Assembly: GCA_021413735.1 (NCBI GenBank)
Contig: JAIOPV010000012.1
Span: forward strand, 1-64,000
Length of the DNA: 64,000 nt
Direction: 5' to 3'
From: Planctomycetota bacterium
GTDB lineage: Bacteria; Planctomycetota; Planctomycetia; Gemmatales; Gemmataceae
Shown here: piece after piece, positions 19,010 to 29,227 of the stretch
Position numbering within the stretch: the first letter of the stretch is position 1
Layout of the letters: each line of letters starts with the position of its first letter
Notes under the pieces: generated by a model
What the model was told of the DNA's origin: nothing
What the model saw: only the letters and a program-made list of their open reading frames with translations
Databases searched by the model: none
Program-made: the position numbers and the translations under genes

Positions 19010-19927
19010 TCAATAGTCGCCCGACGGAACGGTTCCGATGGCGCGTGTCGTGAGCCGCGCGAGAGTGATGGAGTCGATGCTGAACTTCAGCGAGCGAACG
19101 CTCCCGTCGCCCCAAACGAAGTTGACCGAGCCCGTGTGCCAGCTCCCGAAGACCGCGAGTGATTGACCGCCGACGTTGTCGGTTGGTCCGTTGCCCATCG
19201 GCCACTCGGCGCCCGCGCCACCGTTCGTGCCGCCAGCGACCCGCATGAACGAATACGCGAAGCCGCCCAGAATCGGGCCGTCGCCGCCGCTGTCCTTGCC
19301 GATGTCCACCGTGCGGAGGTGCTTCTCGCCAATCATCAGCGTGGAACTCAGCCCATCGGTCACAGAAGTGAGAGTGGTCTGGCTCTTCCAACCGGTTGGC
19401 GTGCCGGACGTGCCGGACGCGACGACGATCATTCCTGCTGCCGAAACGCGACGGTAGGGTGGGTCGTTCCCGTCGGGCCCATCCACGGTGGCGTAGTCGC
19501 CGAGTGAGCCATTCTGTCCGGTCGCGGTGGCATCGTTTTGCGTCGAGAGTTGGCCAGACGACACGCGGCGGCTCGGGCACTGGTAGGCCGGCACCGTCGT
19601 CTGGATCGCTGCGCTGGGTTGAGCGGAAACGAGAGCCGTCTGATTGAACTGCGTGTACAAGTTGTTCTGCTCGATGAATGGCAGAATCAGGACCGGCCAG
19701 GCGATGTAACGGTACTCCAGGCGGGCCGGCGGCAACTTCCCGAGCGCGTCGTGATAGTTGTGGACCGCGATGCCGAGCTGCTTCAGGTTGTTCTGGCACT
19801 TCATGCGAGCAGCGGCTTCACGAACCTTTTGGACCGCGGGAAGCAGCAGCCCAATCAGAATGGCGATGATGGCAATCACCACCAACAGTTCAATCAGCGT
19901 GAACCCCCGCTGTTGAGGACGAGACAT
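19010..19927 (-). CDS. DUF1559 pilin-like protein
   Basis: 305 residues from the ATG at 19927 (GGAG eight bases upstream). A type IV prepilin N-terminus, [17 protein letters not shown], has the G/F cleavage site and Glu5, followed by the hydrophobic helix and the conserved [18 protein letters not shown]. The C-terminal DUF1559 domain ends with the family marker [11 protein letters not shown] (usually written FADGSV). DUF1559 is the expanded pseudopilin-like family of Planctomycetes, presumed to be exported through a type II secretion/pilus-like route and assembled outside the inner membrane. A lipoprotein gene follows. Confidence 0.92.
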   Translation of the reverse strand: MSRPQQRGFTLIELLVVIAIIAILIGLLLPAVQKVREAAARMKCQNNLKQLGIAVHNYHDALGKLPPARLEYRYIAWPVLILPFIEQNNLYTQFNQTALVSAQPSAAIQTTVPAYQCPSRRVSSGQLSTQNDATATGQNGSLGDYATVDGPDGNDPPYRRVSAAGMIVVASGTSGTPTGWKSQTTLTSVTDGLSSTLMIGEKHLRTVDIGKDSGGDGPILGGFAYSFMRVAGGTNGGAGAEWPMGNGPTDNVGGQSLAVFGSWHTGSVNFVWGDGSVRSLKFSIDSITLARLTTRAIGTVPSGDY

Positions 19928-19992
19928 GAATGGACTCCGGAGAGAACGAGGATGGAGACAAATGGATATCGCGAACTCGATCGGGCGAATAA

Positions 19993-21429
19993 TCAACCTG
20001 TCACGAGCCGCGTAAACGGCTCGCCTTCATTCAGGGTCGGTCGTTCGGGCCTGCCCTTATGTTTGTAAACCAGCTTCATGTGATCCGCGCCGAGCAGGTG
20101 CAGCCAGGTCGCGTGCAGATCGTGTACGTGGAGACGGTCTTCAACAGCGTGCAACCCGAGTTCATCGGTCGCGCCATACGCACGCCCGCCCTTCACCCCG
20201 GCGCCGGCCATCAGCATCGTGAACCCGTAGGGATTGTGGTCACGCCCGTTGCCCTGCTCAGATTGCGGCGTGCGGCCGAACTCCCCACCCCAGACCACCA
20301 GCGTGCTATCCAGAAGCCCACGCCGTTTCAGGTCCGCGAGCAACCCGGCGACCGGCTTGTCCATGCTCTTGCACAGTGCCGAGTGGTTCTTGTCGAGGTT
20401 GGAGTGCGAGTCCCACTTGCTCCCGGCACCGTGGTAGAGTTGCACGAACCGCACCCCACGTTCGACTAATCGCCGAGCGAGCAGGCACTGCCGGCCGAAC
20501 GTCTCCGTTTCCTTCTCGTCGGCGCCGTACAGGCTAAGCGTCTCCGCCGACTCTTTCGACAGATCGACCGCCTCGGGGGCCTCGGCCTGCATTCGGAAGG
20601 CCAGCTCATAGGCGCGGATGCGTGCGTCGAGCTCCGTCTGTTCGGGGCGTGCCTCAGCGTGCCGCTGATTGAGCTTCGCGAGGTAATCGAGCTTCTGCTT
20701 CTGGCGGTCGTCTCCGATCGCGGCCGGCGTGTGCAGGTTCGGGATCGGCTCCTTACCGGCATCCAGTCTCGTGCCCTGGTAAACCGCAGGCATGAAGCCT
20801 GCACCCCAGTTCCGCGGACCATTCACCACGGACGCCGCATTATCTTGCATGACCACGAACGCGGGCAGGTTGGTGTTCTCGGTGCCGAGGCCGTAACTGA
20901 CCCAGCTGCCGAGCGACGGCCGGCCCGCGAGGATGCTGCCTGTGTTCATCTGGCAAACGCCGCCCGAGTGGTTGATGCCGTCCATCCAGCACGACCGCAC
21001 CACGGCGAGATCGTCAGCACACGTCGCCATGTGCGGCACCCAATCGGAGAACCACAGTCCGCCCTTGCCGTGCTGCTTGAACGTCCGCTTGCAGCCCATC
21101 AGCGGCGCGTCGTTTTCGCCCATCGCGAGGATGACCGGCTTGAACGTGTTCGGCAGTTTCTGGCCGTGCAGCTTGTTCAGCAGCGGCTTCGGGTCGAACA
21201 GGTCGATGTGGCTCGGCCCCCCTTCCATGAACAGGAAGATGACCGACTTCGCCTTGGCCTTGTGATGGGGTTGCTTGGCCGCGAGCGGGTCTGCTGCCTT
21301 GGCTTCCGCAGCGACCGAATCGTTGCCCAGCAGCCACGACAGCGCAACGCCACCGAACCCGGCACCGCCCTGGATCAGAGCGTCGCGACGAGTGTATGCA
21401 CGTTCGACGTGAGGGAGAGATGAACCCAT
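19993..21429 (-). CDS. DUF1501 family protein with Tat signal, PSD1 partner
   Basis: 478 residues. A twin-arginine-type start ([23 protein letters not shown]) is followed by a short basic linker and the DUF1501 domain: [51 protein letters not shown] and the closing [22 protein letters not shown]. It lies 9 bp downstream of the PSD1 gene and should be translated from the same transcript. This two-gene arrangement is typical of Planctomycetes, often in carbohydrate or sulfated-polysaccharide use contexts; the exact activity is unknown. Confidence 0.92.
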   Translation of the reverse strand: MGSSLPHVERAYTRRDALIQGGAGFGGVALSWLLGNDSVAAEAKAADPLAAKQPHHKAKAKSVIFLFMEGGPSHIDLFDPKPLLNKLHGQKLPNTFKPVILAMGENDAPLMGCKRTFKQHGKGGLWFSDWVPHMATCADDLAVVRSCWMDGINHSGGVCQMNTGSILAGRPSLGSWVSYGLGTENTNLPAFVVMQDNAASVVNGPRNWGAGFMPAVYQGTRLDAGKEPIPNLHTPAAIGDDRQKQKLDYLAKLNQRHAEARPEQTELDARIRAYELAFRMQAEAPEAVDLSKESAETLSLYGADEKETETFGRQCLLARRLVERGVRFVQLYHGAGSKWDSHSNLDKNHSALCKSMDKPVAGLLADLKRRGLLDSTLVVWGGEFGRTPQSEQGNGRDHNPYGFTMLMAGAGVKGGRAYGATDELGLHAVEDRLHVHDLHATWLHLLGADHMKLVYKHKGRPERPTLNEGEPFTRLVTG

Positions 21430-21438
21430 CGCGAAACC

Positions 21439-23880
21439 TCAGTCGATGTAAAGGAACTCGTTCGAATTGAGCAAGGAATGGCAGAAGTCGCTCCAGCCCT
21501 TCCGTCGGCTGTCAGGGGTCACGGCGTTGCGTGCGACTCCGACTTGTTGCTTCAGAAACTCAAGTGCCTCAGCCGCTTCTTCCGTGGTCGGCGAGCGTCC
21601 GAACGCACGTCGATAGGCTTCCGTCACTCCGGCTGGCGCGTTCTTGCCATCGGCTGGCATCACACGAGCCGCAAACGCCTCGGCGCGGGCCAGCGTGCCG
21701 TTACCATTCATCAGCAGTAGTGCCTGCGTCGGGGTGACGGTGATGTTACGGCGAGCACAACTCGTGATTCCGTCGGCCACGTCGAACGAGGCGATCAGCG
21801 GGTCCGGGGAGTTGCGATGCACGCGGGTGTAGACCGATCGCTGCGGCGTGCTGGCTGGCACGGCCGGGCCGCCCGCGTCGAGCTTCAATTCCCCACTCAC
21901 GGCCAGCATCGCGTCACGCACTTGCTCGGCATCGAGCCGTCGCACGGACATCCGCGACAGCAGCCGATTCTCGGGATCCGCGGTCGCTCCCTTCGTGCCG
22001 ACCGATGCTTGCCGATAGACCGCAGAGGTAACGATCAGTCGGTGGATGTGCTTCATGCTCCAGCCGTGCTCGACGAACTCGACGGCCAACCAGTCGAGCA
22101 ACTCGGGGTGCGACGGCTTCTCGCCGAGCGTGCCGAAGTCGCTCGCGGTGGCGACCAACCCGGACCCGAAGTGCCCCTGCCAGATGCGGTTGACCATCAC
22201 CCGTGCCGTGAGGGGATGGTCCTTCTGCGTCAGCCACTCCGCGAGGGCAGCACGTCGGCCAGTTGAATCCCGTCGCGTGTGAATCGCGGGCGGACTCGCG
22301 CCAAGAACGACCGGGAACGCAGGTTCAACCGCGACGGCTTTCTTGCGGCCACCGGGGATAAGCACCTCGGCCGCGTCCGGCCCGAGATCGCGTGCGATCA
22401 TCGCCATCGGGGCGGCGGGTTTCGCGGTGGCATCCAGCTCCTTCTTCAGTGCGTCGTACTCGTCCTTCCGTTTGCCGAGGTGCGCCGGGGCCCGATCGAA
22501 TTCCAGTTCCCGTATCTGTCGCATCGCCAGTTCGTAAAGTTGCCGCTCGCCGGGGTTGCGCTCGGCAGCGGGTTTGCGAAGCACGGCCTGGATCTCGGGC
22601 GGATACGTGTTGCCCATGTTTGCCTGGATCTTCGCAACCACCGGGCTGAGTAACGCGGCCATCTTTTCGCGGAGGGTTGCCGTCTTCACTTCCCATGCCG
22701 CGAGTTGTGCCTCGTATTCGGTCTTCGCCGCAGCGGATGGGAACACGGGCTCGTCCACGAAGCGGATGCCCGCGAAGAACGATTGCAGCGAGAAGTAGTC
22801 TTTCTGAAGGACGGGGTCGAACTTGTGGTCGTGGCAGCGCGCACAGCCCATGCCGAGCGCAAGGAAGGCGTCGGCTGTGACGTCGGTGATGTCGTTCTGG
22901 ATCGCGGCCCACTGACCACGCACGTCCTTCTGGTTGTACTCATACTGCCCGAGGCGGAAGTAGCCGGTCGCGATCAGGGCATTCGGATCGTTCGGATACA
23001 GTTCATCCCCGGCCAGTTGTTCCCGCACGAATCGGTCGTAGCCAATGTCGGCGTTGAATGCTCGGATGACGTAATCACGGTACTTCCAGGCGTGCGGGCG
23101 TGCGCCGTCGGCGCGGTAACCGTCGCTCTCGGCGTACCGAACGACATCGAGCCAGGCCCGCGATTGCCGTTCGCCGTATCGTGGACTGGCGAGCAACCGC
23201 TCCACGAGCTTCTCATAGGCATCGGCCGATCGGTCTTCGACGAACGCCGTCACTTCGGCCGGAGTGGGAGGCAGCCCAGTCAGATCAAAGGTGAGCCTGC
23301 GAATCAGCGTCTCACGGCTGGCTTCCGCGGCGTGCGGCAACTTCTCGGCTTCCAACCGCTGCGCGATGAAGTGATCGATCGGAGTCTTCGCCCAGTTTGC
23401 TCCTGCCTTCGGCAGTTCAGAGCGTGTCGGCTTCTGGAACGCCCACCAGCCGCGGTCGGTGTCGGTGATCTGGCCGGGTTTGCGGGCAGCGTGACCAGTC
23501 GCGCTGCCGGTCGTCGTGGTCTGGCCACCCCAGGTAGCTCCGTCCTTGATCCACTTTGTCAGCACGGCGACCTGTTCGTCGGGCAACTGCTTGCCCGGCG
23601 GCATCTTCAGCCCCTGGTGCTTCAGAGCCTGAACGAATAGGCTCTCGTCGGGCTTACCGAGGACAAGAGCCGGACCGGATTCGCCACCGGTGAGAAGTGC
23701 TTCACGGGAATCGACACGTAGGCCACCCTTTTGCTTATCCGGTCCGTGGCAGCGGAGGCAGTGTTCGGCCAGGAGAGGACGTACCGACTTCTCGAAATGG
23801 TCGTCGGCCCCGACCACGGGTATGGTCAGCAGTGCGAGAATCGTCGGAGCAATGACAAATGAGCAGACGCCGCGTGGCAT
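21439..23880 (-). CDS. PSD1 / DUF1549-DUF1553 protein with planctomycete cytochrome c domain
   Basis: 813 residues from the ATG at 23880. A signal peptide is followed by a PSCyt1 domain with a heme-type CxxCH (C41, C44, H45) and the motif GGLRVDSREALLTGG. DUF1549 follows, with DFIAQRLEAEKLPHA-like and TFDLTGLPPTP motifs and a second CxxCH (GCARCHDHKFDP). The C-terminal DUF1553 contains NRIWQGHFGSGLV and the GDFGTLGEKPSHPELLDWLA-like region. It should be periplasmic and heme-bearing, possibly an electron-transfer partner or oxidoreductase for the DUF1501 protein encoded next. The biochemical role is not established. Confidence 0.93.
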   Translation of the reverse strand: MPRGVCSFVIAPTILALLTIPVVGADDHFEKSVRPLLAEHCLRCHGPDKQKGGLRVDSREALLTGGESGPALVLGKPDESLFVQALKHQGLKMPPGKQLPDEQVAVLTKWIKDGATWGGQTTTTGSATGHAARKPGQITDTDRGWWAFQKPTRSELPKAGANWAKTPIDHFIAQRLEAEKLPHAAEASRETLIRRLTFDLTGLPPTPAEVTAFVEDRSADAYEKLVERLLASPRYGERQSRAWLDVVRYAESDGYRADGARPHAWKYRDYVIRAFNADIGYDRFVREQLAGDELYPNDPNALIATGYFRLGQYEYNQKDVRGQWAAIQNDITDVTADAFLALGMGCARCHDHKFDPVLQKDYFSLQSFFAGIRFVDEPVFPSAAAKTEYEAQLAAWEVKTATLREKMAALLSPVVAKIQANMGNTYPPEIQAVLRKPAAERNPGERQLYELAMRQIRELEFDRAPAHLGKRKDEYDALKKELDATAKPAAPMAMIARDLGPDAAEVLIPGGRKKAVAVEPAFPVVLGASPPAIHTRRDSTGRRAALAEWLTQKDHPLTARVMVNRIWQGHFGSGLVATASDFGTLGEKPSHPELLDWLAVEFVEHGWSMKHIHRLIVTSAVYRQASVGTKGATADPENRLLSRMSVRRLDAEQVRDAMLAVSGELKLDAGGPAVPASTPQRSVYTRVHRNSPDPLIASFDVADGITSCARRNITVTPTQALLLMNGNGTLARAEAFAARVMPADGKNAPAGVTEAYRRAFGRSPTTEEAAEALEFLKQQVGVARNAVTPDSRRKGWSDFCHSLLNSNEFLYID

Positions 23881-24139
23881 GCGGACTGCCTTTGGTTTGT
23901 GGGGAGAACAACCAGCACCCACAGAAAGCCTCGGGAGGCCCAAAGCGCACGCGAGAATCCGAAAAATGTTTCCAAAACTTCAAGAATTGCACAGATTAAG
24001 CCATAAACAACTGCTCTACATACCTTTACAAAACGACCATCTTTGATGCCGGACGACCCGCACGGTCAAACCCGGGACTTTCTATCGAAGTCACTCGCCA
24101 CGCGGTAGAGTAGACCGCACACTCCTTGAGGTAACTCCG

Positions 24140-25015
24140 ATGTCTCTTTCCCGAAGCTTTCTCCTCGCCATCGTCTGCGGATTCACTGCGAGCGCAACGA
24201 TGGCCACCGAACCGGCCCCTGATGTCAAGGTAATGAGCTTCAACATTCGGTATGGAACGGCGAAGGACGGAGAAAACCACTGGGACAAGCGGAAGGAGTT
24301 CCTGGCCGACACGGTCAAGGCGTTCGGCCCGGACCTCCTCGGAACGCAGGAGAACCTCGGGTTCCAACGAGACTTCTTGGCCGAGAAGTTGGCCGGGTAC
24401 GAGGCGTTGGGCGTCGGCCGGGACGACGGCAAAGAGAAGGGCGAGATGATGGCGGTGTTCTGGCGGAAGGAGAGGTTCGAGAAGACCGACGGGGGGCACT
24501 TCTGGCTGAGTGAAACGCCGAAGGTGGCCGGCAGCAAGAGTTGGGACAGTTCACTTCCCCGGATGGCCACCTGGGTGAAACTCAAGGATAAGAAGGCGGA
24601 TGGAAAGGCAGTGCTGTGGGTGAACACGCACTTCGATCACATGGGGAAGGTGTCGCGGGTCGAGGCCGCGAAGCTTCTCCGTTCCCAGATCGCAGCACTC
24701 GGCGAGGGGTGTTCGATCCTCGTGACGGGTGACTTCAACTCCGGCGAGGAAAGCGACCCGTACAAGGCTTTGTTCGGGGTTGGCGGGAAGGATGAATCTC
24801 CAGTGGTCGATAGCTACCGTGTCGCTCATCCCAAGCGGGAAGACAACGAGGGCACGACGACCCCATTCAAGCCGGGGCCGAGCAAGGGGAGTCGGATCGA
24901 CTGGATTGGGGTGTCGCGGGACTGGAAGGTAGTCTCCGCTGAGATCGACCATACCTCACGCGACGGACGAACGCCATCGGATCACTTCCCGATCACGGCG
25001 GTGATCCGTCGGTAG
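24140..25015 (+). CDS. Exported endonuclease/exonuclease/phosphatase (EEP) family hydrolase
   Basis: 291 residues. MSLSRSFLLAIVCGFTASATMA is a signal peptide. The EEP fold is complete: SFNIRYGT, the TQEN metal-binding Glu, NTHFDHMG, GDFNSGEES and the terminal SDHFPI. These are the metal and catalytic residues of Mg-dependent phosphodiesterases such as DNase I, sphingomyelinase and inositol phosphatase relatives. Being exported, it probably acts on an extracellular phosphodiester; the substrate is not evident. GAGG lies nine bases before the start. It is divergent from the PSD1 gene across about 260 bp. Confidence 0.88.
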   Translation: MSLSRSFLLAIVCGFTASATMATEPAPDVKVMSFNIRYGTAKDGENHWDKRKEFLADTVKAFGPDLLGTQENLGFQRDFLAEKLAGYEALGVGRDDGKEKGEMMAVFWRKERFEKTDGGHFWLSETPKVAGSKSWDSSLPRMATWVKLKDKKADGKAVLWVNTHFDHMGKVSRVEAAKLLRSQIAALGEGCSILVTGDFNSGEESDPYKALFGVGGKDESPVVDSYRVAHPKREDNEGTTTPFKPGPSKGSRIDWIGVSRDWKVVSAEIDHTSRDGRTPSDHFPITAVIRR

Positions 25016-25215
25016 CGTCACCAGAGTGAGCGTCTGGGATTTGAAGTGCCAATTATCGCAGCATTGCCACCGCTGCCGGATGACCGAGTCTTCACGACCG
25101 AGCTCGAAATTGTCGCATTCCTCTTTGGCGACAAGTGCCGTTCTCCCGTCGTACTATCGTTCACCCGCGAGACGATCGGATTCGGTCGAAAGAAGTCACC
25201 AGACAACACGGCCAG
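25016..25215. other. Gap between convergent genes; weak open frame only
   Basis: 200 bp. One plus-strand frame from about 25018 to a TAA near 25218 is open and reads GFEVPIIAALPPLPDDRVF, but it has no clear start, RBS or relative that I recognise. I do not call it a gene. No strong hairpin is visible. Confidence 0.4.
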
Positions 25216-26229
25216 TTAATTCGTGAGTGAGAGCGTCTCGCCGCCGGCGCGGGTGCCGACTGCCTTCCAGGTGTCCAGCGTAACCGCGTTCGTGACGAAC
25301 TTCACCGAGCCATCGGCAAGGACGAGGTTCACACCATTGGTATGTGCACTGCGGGAAGCAAGGTGAATGTTGGTGTTGACGGGATAGCTCATGCAATCCC
25401 GGCCCGCGTAATTCGGTGGCACAGTATGTGTGTAGTACGCCAGGTAGAGTTGACCCCCGAAGTAACTGAGTCCGGACCCAGAAGAAGTGAGGGTGCTCAC
25501 GGCAGCGTTGCAACCCGCAAGCAACGCCGCCGCAGCAGGGGCTTGGGGGTCGTTATTCATTGCGGTATCCGCAGCATTGTTGGGACTTGAAACACTCCAT
25601 GAACTCCACTTGGTAATGTCATAAATATCGGAACCTGGTGAAGCACCACGTCGAATCTCTGCGAACAAAGCAGTATTGGTGCTTCCATCGGTAATATCAG
25701 TGATCGCGACCTTAGTCCCGCCACCAAACATCCCCATTCGGTTGGCCGGCTTACTTAACCCCGATAAGGTGTCAAATCCCCACGCGTGCTGTCCGAGGTT
25801 GGCTTGATAGTTGGTGCGACCGGCCGGACCAGGCACGAGTCCAACTGATGGATCGGATGGGCACAGAAGCAAGGGAATGTCTCCCGCGGACTTCGCGGGA
25901 AGGTTGGAAGCCGCTGAGATAGCTTGCGTTTGGTCAAATTGATTCCAGCGCGGGGTCTGCTCGAGATAAGGCAAGAGGTAGACAAGTGCTGAAGCAGCAC
26001 CGAAGGTGGAAGGAGTTATTTGGTGTCCCGAGGGGAACGCCTTTACAACGTCGTGGTAGTTATGGGCCGCAACACCGAGTTGTTTGAGGTTGTTCTGGCA
26101 CTTCGCGCGGGACGCGGCTTCACGAACCTTTTGGACGGCTGGAAGCAGCAAGCCAATGAGAACCGCGATGATGGCGATGACGACTAACAACTCAATAAGT
26201 GTAAATGCATTTAATCGTGGGCGATTCAC
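25216..26229 (-). CDS. DUF1559 pilin-like protein (GTG start)
   Basis: I chose the GTG at 26229: GAGG lies eight bases upstream and it gives the usual short leader [17 protein letters not shown]. Upstream ATGs at 26271 and 26340 lack an SD, and the latter sits in a hairpin loop. The product is 337 residues. The prepilin cleavage site is A/F rather than the usual [20 protein letters not shown] and the closing [13 protein letters not shown] confirm DUF1559. It follows the AT-enriched unknown gene and the sigma/kinase pair on the same strand, separated by a hairpin that could attenuate transcription. It is presumably a surface or pseudopilus component. Confidence 0.87.
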   Translation of the reverse strand: MNRPRLNAFTLIELLVVIAIIAVLIGLLLPAVQKVREAASRAKCQNNLKQLGVAAHNYHDVVKAFPSGHQITPSTFGAASALVYLLPYLEQTPRWNQFDQTQAISAASNLPAKSAGDIPLLLCPSDPSVGLVPGPAGRTNYQANLGQHAWGFDTLSGLSKPANRMGMFGGGTKVAITDITDGSTNTALFAEIRRGASPGSDIYDITKWSSWSVSSPNNAADTAMNNDPQAPAAAALLAGCNAAVSTLTSSGSGLSYFGGQLYLAYYTHTVPPNYAGRDCMSYPVNTNIHLASRSAHTNGVNLVLADGSVKFVTNAVTLDTWKAVGTRAGGETLSLTN

Positions 26230-26323
26230 CACATCAACCTCGATTAGAACCAGATTGAGAGGTCGGGTCATCTTAGCCGAATAGAGCCAAGTGGATTGAG
26301 ATTTGGAGGAAATCCTATTGAGA

Positions 26324-26354
26324 GGGAGCTTCTTCGCCATGCGAAGAAGTTCCC
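26324..26354. terminator. 14-bp hairpin with an ATG in the loop
   Basis: GGGAGCTTCTTCGC / GCGAAGAAGTTCCC pair with one mismatch around a 3-nt loop (CAT on +, ATG on -). It lies 13 bp past the stop of the unknown gene and about 95 bp before the chosen DUF1559 start, so it may terminate or attenuate. It lacks a T-run. Confidence 0.5.
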
Positions 26355-26366
26355 TCGAGCGATCAC

Positions 26367-27062
26367 CTATCCCGGGGGGGTTAAGATGGATGATGCCACC
26401 TCGACGTATCTTGTATCAGTCCCATCGCTTAATACGATTTCATACTCCACATTCTCCCCAGAGGGGCCCGGATTGGTGCCAGGAGAAAACATTGCCCACC
26501 AGCCACCATCTTCAAAGGCCGAATCGATACTCGGTGCGCCACCCAGTGTCACAGTCGGGAGACTCTCCCCAGCCCCATAACACACGAAGCACGATCGCTC
26601 GTCCCCTTGAATTACGTAGACTGATCCCGAGTCAGGAAAGTCGAAGGTGGGGGGTGCGACTGCGGCTCTTTTTACCGGTGCAGGCCTCGTTACGAGCCAC
26701 AAACGGTCAACGGCCAAATCTATGGGAGCAGCTGAGCTGGCAGTATATGCACTTACAATCAAATTGACTTCAGCTTTCGCATTCGTTCCCATGTTTGTTT
26801 GAACTCGCTTTGTCCATCGAATACGACCTGTCTGTGCGTTTTCTTTTAGCTTGCAATCAGTCTCAGGGGAGCTGGGCCCACCATCGAATAATGGTACGAC
26901 TTCTACCGTTACCCTCTTAATTTGGACATCTGCCCCACCACTCGGATTCGAGTACATCATTTCAACACGACCAAGAGCCTGAAAAGTAGGTCGCAATGCC
27001 GTCTTCTCAGTGTCATGCGAATTTGAAGAAGGAAACCTGACCACCAAATTCTGTTTTGCCAC
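26367..27062 (-). CDS. Unknown protein of the sigma/kinase operon (GTG start)
   Basis: 231 residues if it starts at the GTG at 27062, which has AGGAG six bases upstream; the ATG at 27116 would overlap the kinase end and lacks support. The product looks beta-rich and has no signal peptide or transmembrane helix. [22 protein letters not shown] and [21 protein letters not shown] read like beta-sandwich strands. I recognise no family. Hand counts of two lines (26701, 26881) give about 47-48 percent GC, against 63 percent for a line in the RidA gene, so composition is atypical. It follows the kinase gene by 25 bp and is probably co-transcribed. Confidence 0.65.
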   Translation of the reverse strand: MAKQNLVVRFPSSNSHDTEKTALRPTFQALGRVEMMYSNPSGGADVQIKRVTVEVVPLFDGGPSSPETDCKLKENAQTGRIRWTKRVQTNMGTNAKAEVNLIVSAYTASSAAPIDLAVDRLWLVTRPAPVKRAAVAPPTFDFPDSGSVYVIQGDERSCFVCYGAGESLPTVTLGGAPSIDSAFEDGGWWAMFSPGTNPGPSGENVEYEIVLSDGTDTRYVEVASSILTPPG

Positions 27063-27087
27063 GAGACACTCCTGGGCTGCGGAATGG

Positions 27088-29205
27088 TTACGGAACAACC
27101 GGCTGTGGGGTGACAACCACCCTCCGAATCGACGCGGCTGAATTGGGGTAAATAATCAAACCGAGTCCGCCCTTCGGAGCAAACTCAGGTCGCATCTTCC
27201 GAATTAGTTCAGACTCAAAGGGGTGTCCTCGGAGCCAGGTGTTTCCACCTAATAGTGTCTCGGGTGATAAATCGGTCTGGGAAAGTGTCATCGTCTTTCC
27301 GTTGAGTGTTGCCCTCACTTCCGTCGGCGTCACTGTCATCTCGTAAGGATGCCAGACACCATTTCTGGGTCCGAGTGCCTTCAACCTCCCACCGCCTTGC
27401 TGAATTAACTCCTGGTGGATCGATGGCGGCCAAGTTTCGTCAGGAAAGACTCGAGCAACGAGCGCCATTTCTGACGTTTGATTCTCAGGGATATGTCGCT
27501 TACCGTTCGCGAAAACGACAAATGGCACCTCGGTAACCGAGTTAAACCTTACATGAGCGAAAAAGTGAATCCCTTTCAGATCGCCGGCATAGACCCGATG
27601 ACCGACATACATCCCAATAAACCCACCATACCCACCAAGCTCGTGTCGTATCTCGGCTGTCAGCTTATACTTGTCGTTCCGCGTGTCGGGAAGCAACTCA
27701 AGCACCCCCATGTGGTCCTTCCCAACCATCTCGGCGGAAACCGCTCCATCTTTCTCGAGTTGCATCCTCTGTGATTCTTTGCCGCTCACCCATCGGAACC
27801 ACTTTGGCCAGCCCTTCTCGCCGACGAGAGTGACCGGCTTGCCTTTGTCCAGTTCGGCCTCCAACTCCTTCCGCACGTCTTCGGATTCCCCGTTGGGAAC
27901 AGCCGACACCGCCTGTCGGGGCATGAGAGCGGCCGTTGCACCAACCAGGGTGCCCATAATCAGAAGCCCCGCCAAAACCCTCGGGGCACGACGACGAACA
28001 GCACGGCCAACCCACCTCCACCGACTCGGTCGGCGAGCGCCAATACTCTTACCGACAATATAGCTATTGAGTTCTTGATAGAGTTCGTCCGCGTTACGAT
28101 ACCTGTCATTTTGTGAACATTCAAGGCAGTGCAGACAGATTGTTTCAAGATCGCGTGGAAGCTCCGGGCGAAGCTGCGACGGGGGGACGAACTCTCCCCT
28201 TTGCACCATCTGAAGGAGCCGCGGTTTGGTCTCGGCAACGAACGGCGGCGCGCCCGTGATCGCCTCGTACAGAATCACGCCCAGGGAATACACGTCGGAC
28301 TGTTCGTTGATCTCAGCCGTGCGGCCCGCTGCCTGTTCCGGAGACATATAAGCAGGCGTGCCCATGACCGCCTCGGATGCGGTCAACTGCGGACCGTCCC
28401 CGAGCATTCGTGCCAGCCCGAAATCGACGATCTTCGGCGTCCCACTTCGCGTGAGCAGCACATTCGACGGCTTCAGATCGCGGTGGATCACCCCCTGGGA
28501 GTGGGCATACGCCACGGCGCTTGCGAGAGAGCGAACTAACTCCGCGGCATCCGCGAAATCCATGATGTCGCGACCGAGTTTCACCGAGAGAGTTTCACCT
28601 TCGACGAGTTCCATCGCCAGGTACGGCTGACCCTCGCTCTCGCCGCTGTCGTAGACCCGCACGATGTTCGGGTGATCGAGCCGGGCAACAGCTTCTCCCT
28701 CGACGCGGAATCGTTCTTGCGACTGCGACCGTGCGGACGCTCCCGGGTGAATCGTCTTCAGCGCGACCGGCCGCTTTAACCCCTGGTGAACCGCCCGGAA
28801 AACGACCCCCATCCCGCCGCGTCCGAGGACTTCGAGAACGGTGTATGGGCCGATGTTGCCGAGGCTGGTGACTTCCCACTCCACGCTTATCGCGCCGGAA
28901 TCACCAAGCGAACAGGTGTCGTGATTCCAGAGATCGAGTGCCGCGGCTTCGAGCCGGACGTATGCTGGTTGCGATGTCGGCAAGAGGTAGCTGCGGTCGG
29001 TGCAGAATCTGAGGAAATTCGCCTCCAACGAATCGGCCGGAGTGTCGATGAGGTCGCGGAGTGTCGAGATACAACTGGCGCACGTTTCGACGTGTCCTGC
29101 GACACGTTCTGCCTCGGGGCCGCTAACACGACCCGCCTGGAAGGCGAAGAGGGTGCGACGAGCAGGACAAGCCCCGGTCGGCTCATCAACGGGGAGTTGG
29201 TTCAT
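27088..29205 (-). CDS. Transmembrane Ser/Thr kinase with N-terminal anti-sigma-type zinc motif
   Basis: 705 residues. The N-terminus carries H38-x3-C42-x2-C45 (HVETCASC), the pattern of the zinc-binding anti-sigma (ZAS) domain. A full kinase domain follows: GRGGMG (128-133), K150, HRDLKPSN with D243, and DFG with D261. One transmembrane helix (about 409-428) leads to a roughly 275-residue outside domain, beta-rich and LamG/DUF1080-like (YKLTAEIRHELGGYGGFIGMYVG, GVWHPYEMTVTPTEV). Located 22 bp downstream of an ECF sigma gene, it looks like a sensor kinase that also binds the sigma factor. That fusion function is inference; the motif and domains are seen. Confidence 0.92.
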   Translation of the reverse strand: MNQLPVDEPTGACPARRTLFAFQAGRVSGPEAERVAGHVETCASCISTLRDLIDTPADSLEANFLRFCTDRSYLLPTSQPAYVRLEAAALDLWNHDTCSLGDSGAISVEWEVTSLGNIGPYTVLEVLGRGGMGVVFRAVHQGLKRPVALKTIHPGASARSQSQERFRVEGEAVARLDHPNIVRVYDSGESEGQPYLAMELVEGETLSVKLGRDIMDFADAAELVRSLASAVAYAHSQGVIHRDLKPSNVLLTRSGTPKIVDFGLARMLGDGPQLTASEAVMGTPAYMSPEQAAGRTAEINEQSDVYSLGVILYEAITGAPPFVAETKPRLLQMVQRGEFVPPSQLRPELPRDLETICLHCLECSQNDRYRNADELYQELNSYIVGKSIGARRPSRWRWVGRAVRRRAPRVLAGLLIMGTLVGATAALMPRQAVSAVPNGESEDVRKELEAELDKGKPVTLVGEKGWPKWFRWVSGKESQRMQLEKDGAVSAEMVGKDHMGVLELLPDTRNDKYKLTAEIRHELGGYGGFIGMYVGHRVYAGDLKGIHFFAHVRFNSVTEVPFVVFANGKRHIPENQTSEMALVARVFPDETWPPSIHQELIQQGGGRLKALGPRNGVWHPYEMTVTPTEVRATLNGKTMTLSQTDLSPETLLGGNTWLRGHPFESELIRKMRPEFAPKGGLGLIIYPNSAASIRRVVVTPQPVVP

Positions 29206-29227
29206 GTAATCGGTTCCGGTGGAGAGG

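Noticed and set aside
25018..25218. Short plus-strand frame in the gap after the EEP gene
   Set aside because: It has no RBS, no clear start and no family; probably chance.
25575..25590. Match GGGACTTGAA to the tRNA-Gly 3' region as an attachment site
   Set aside because: Only 10 bp match and the site lies in a DUF1559 coding region; too weak for an att repeat.
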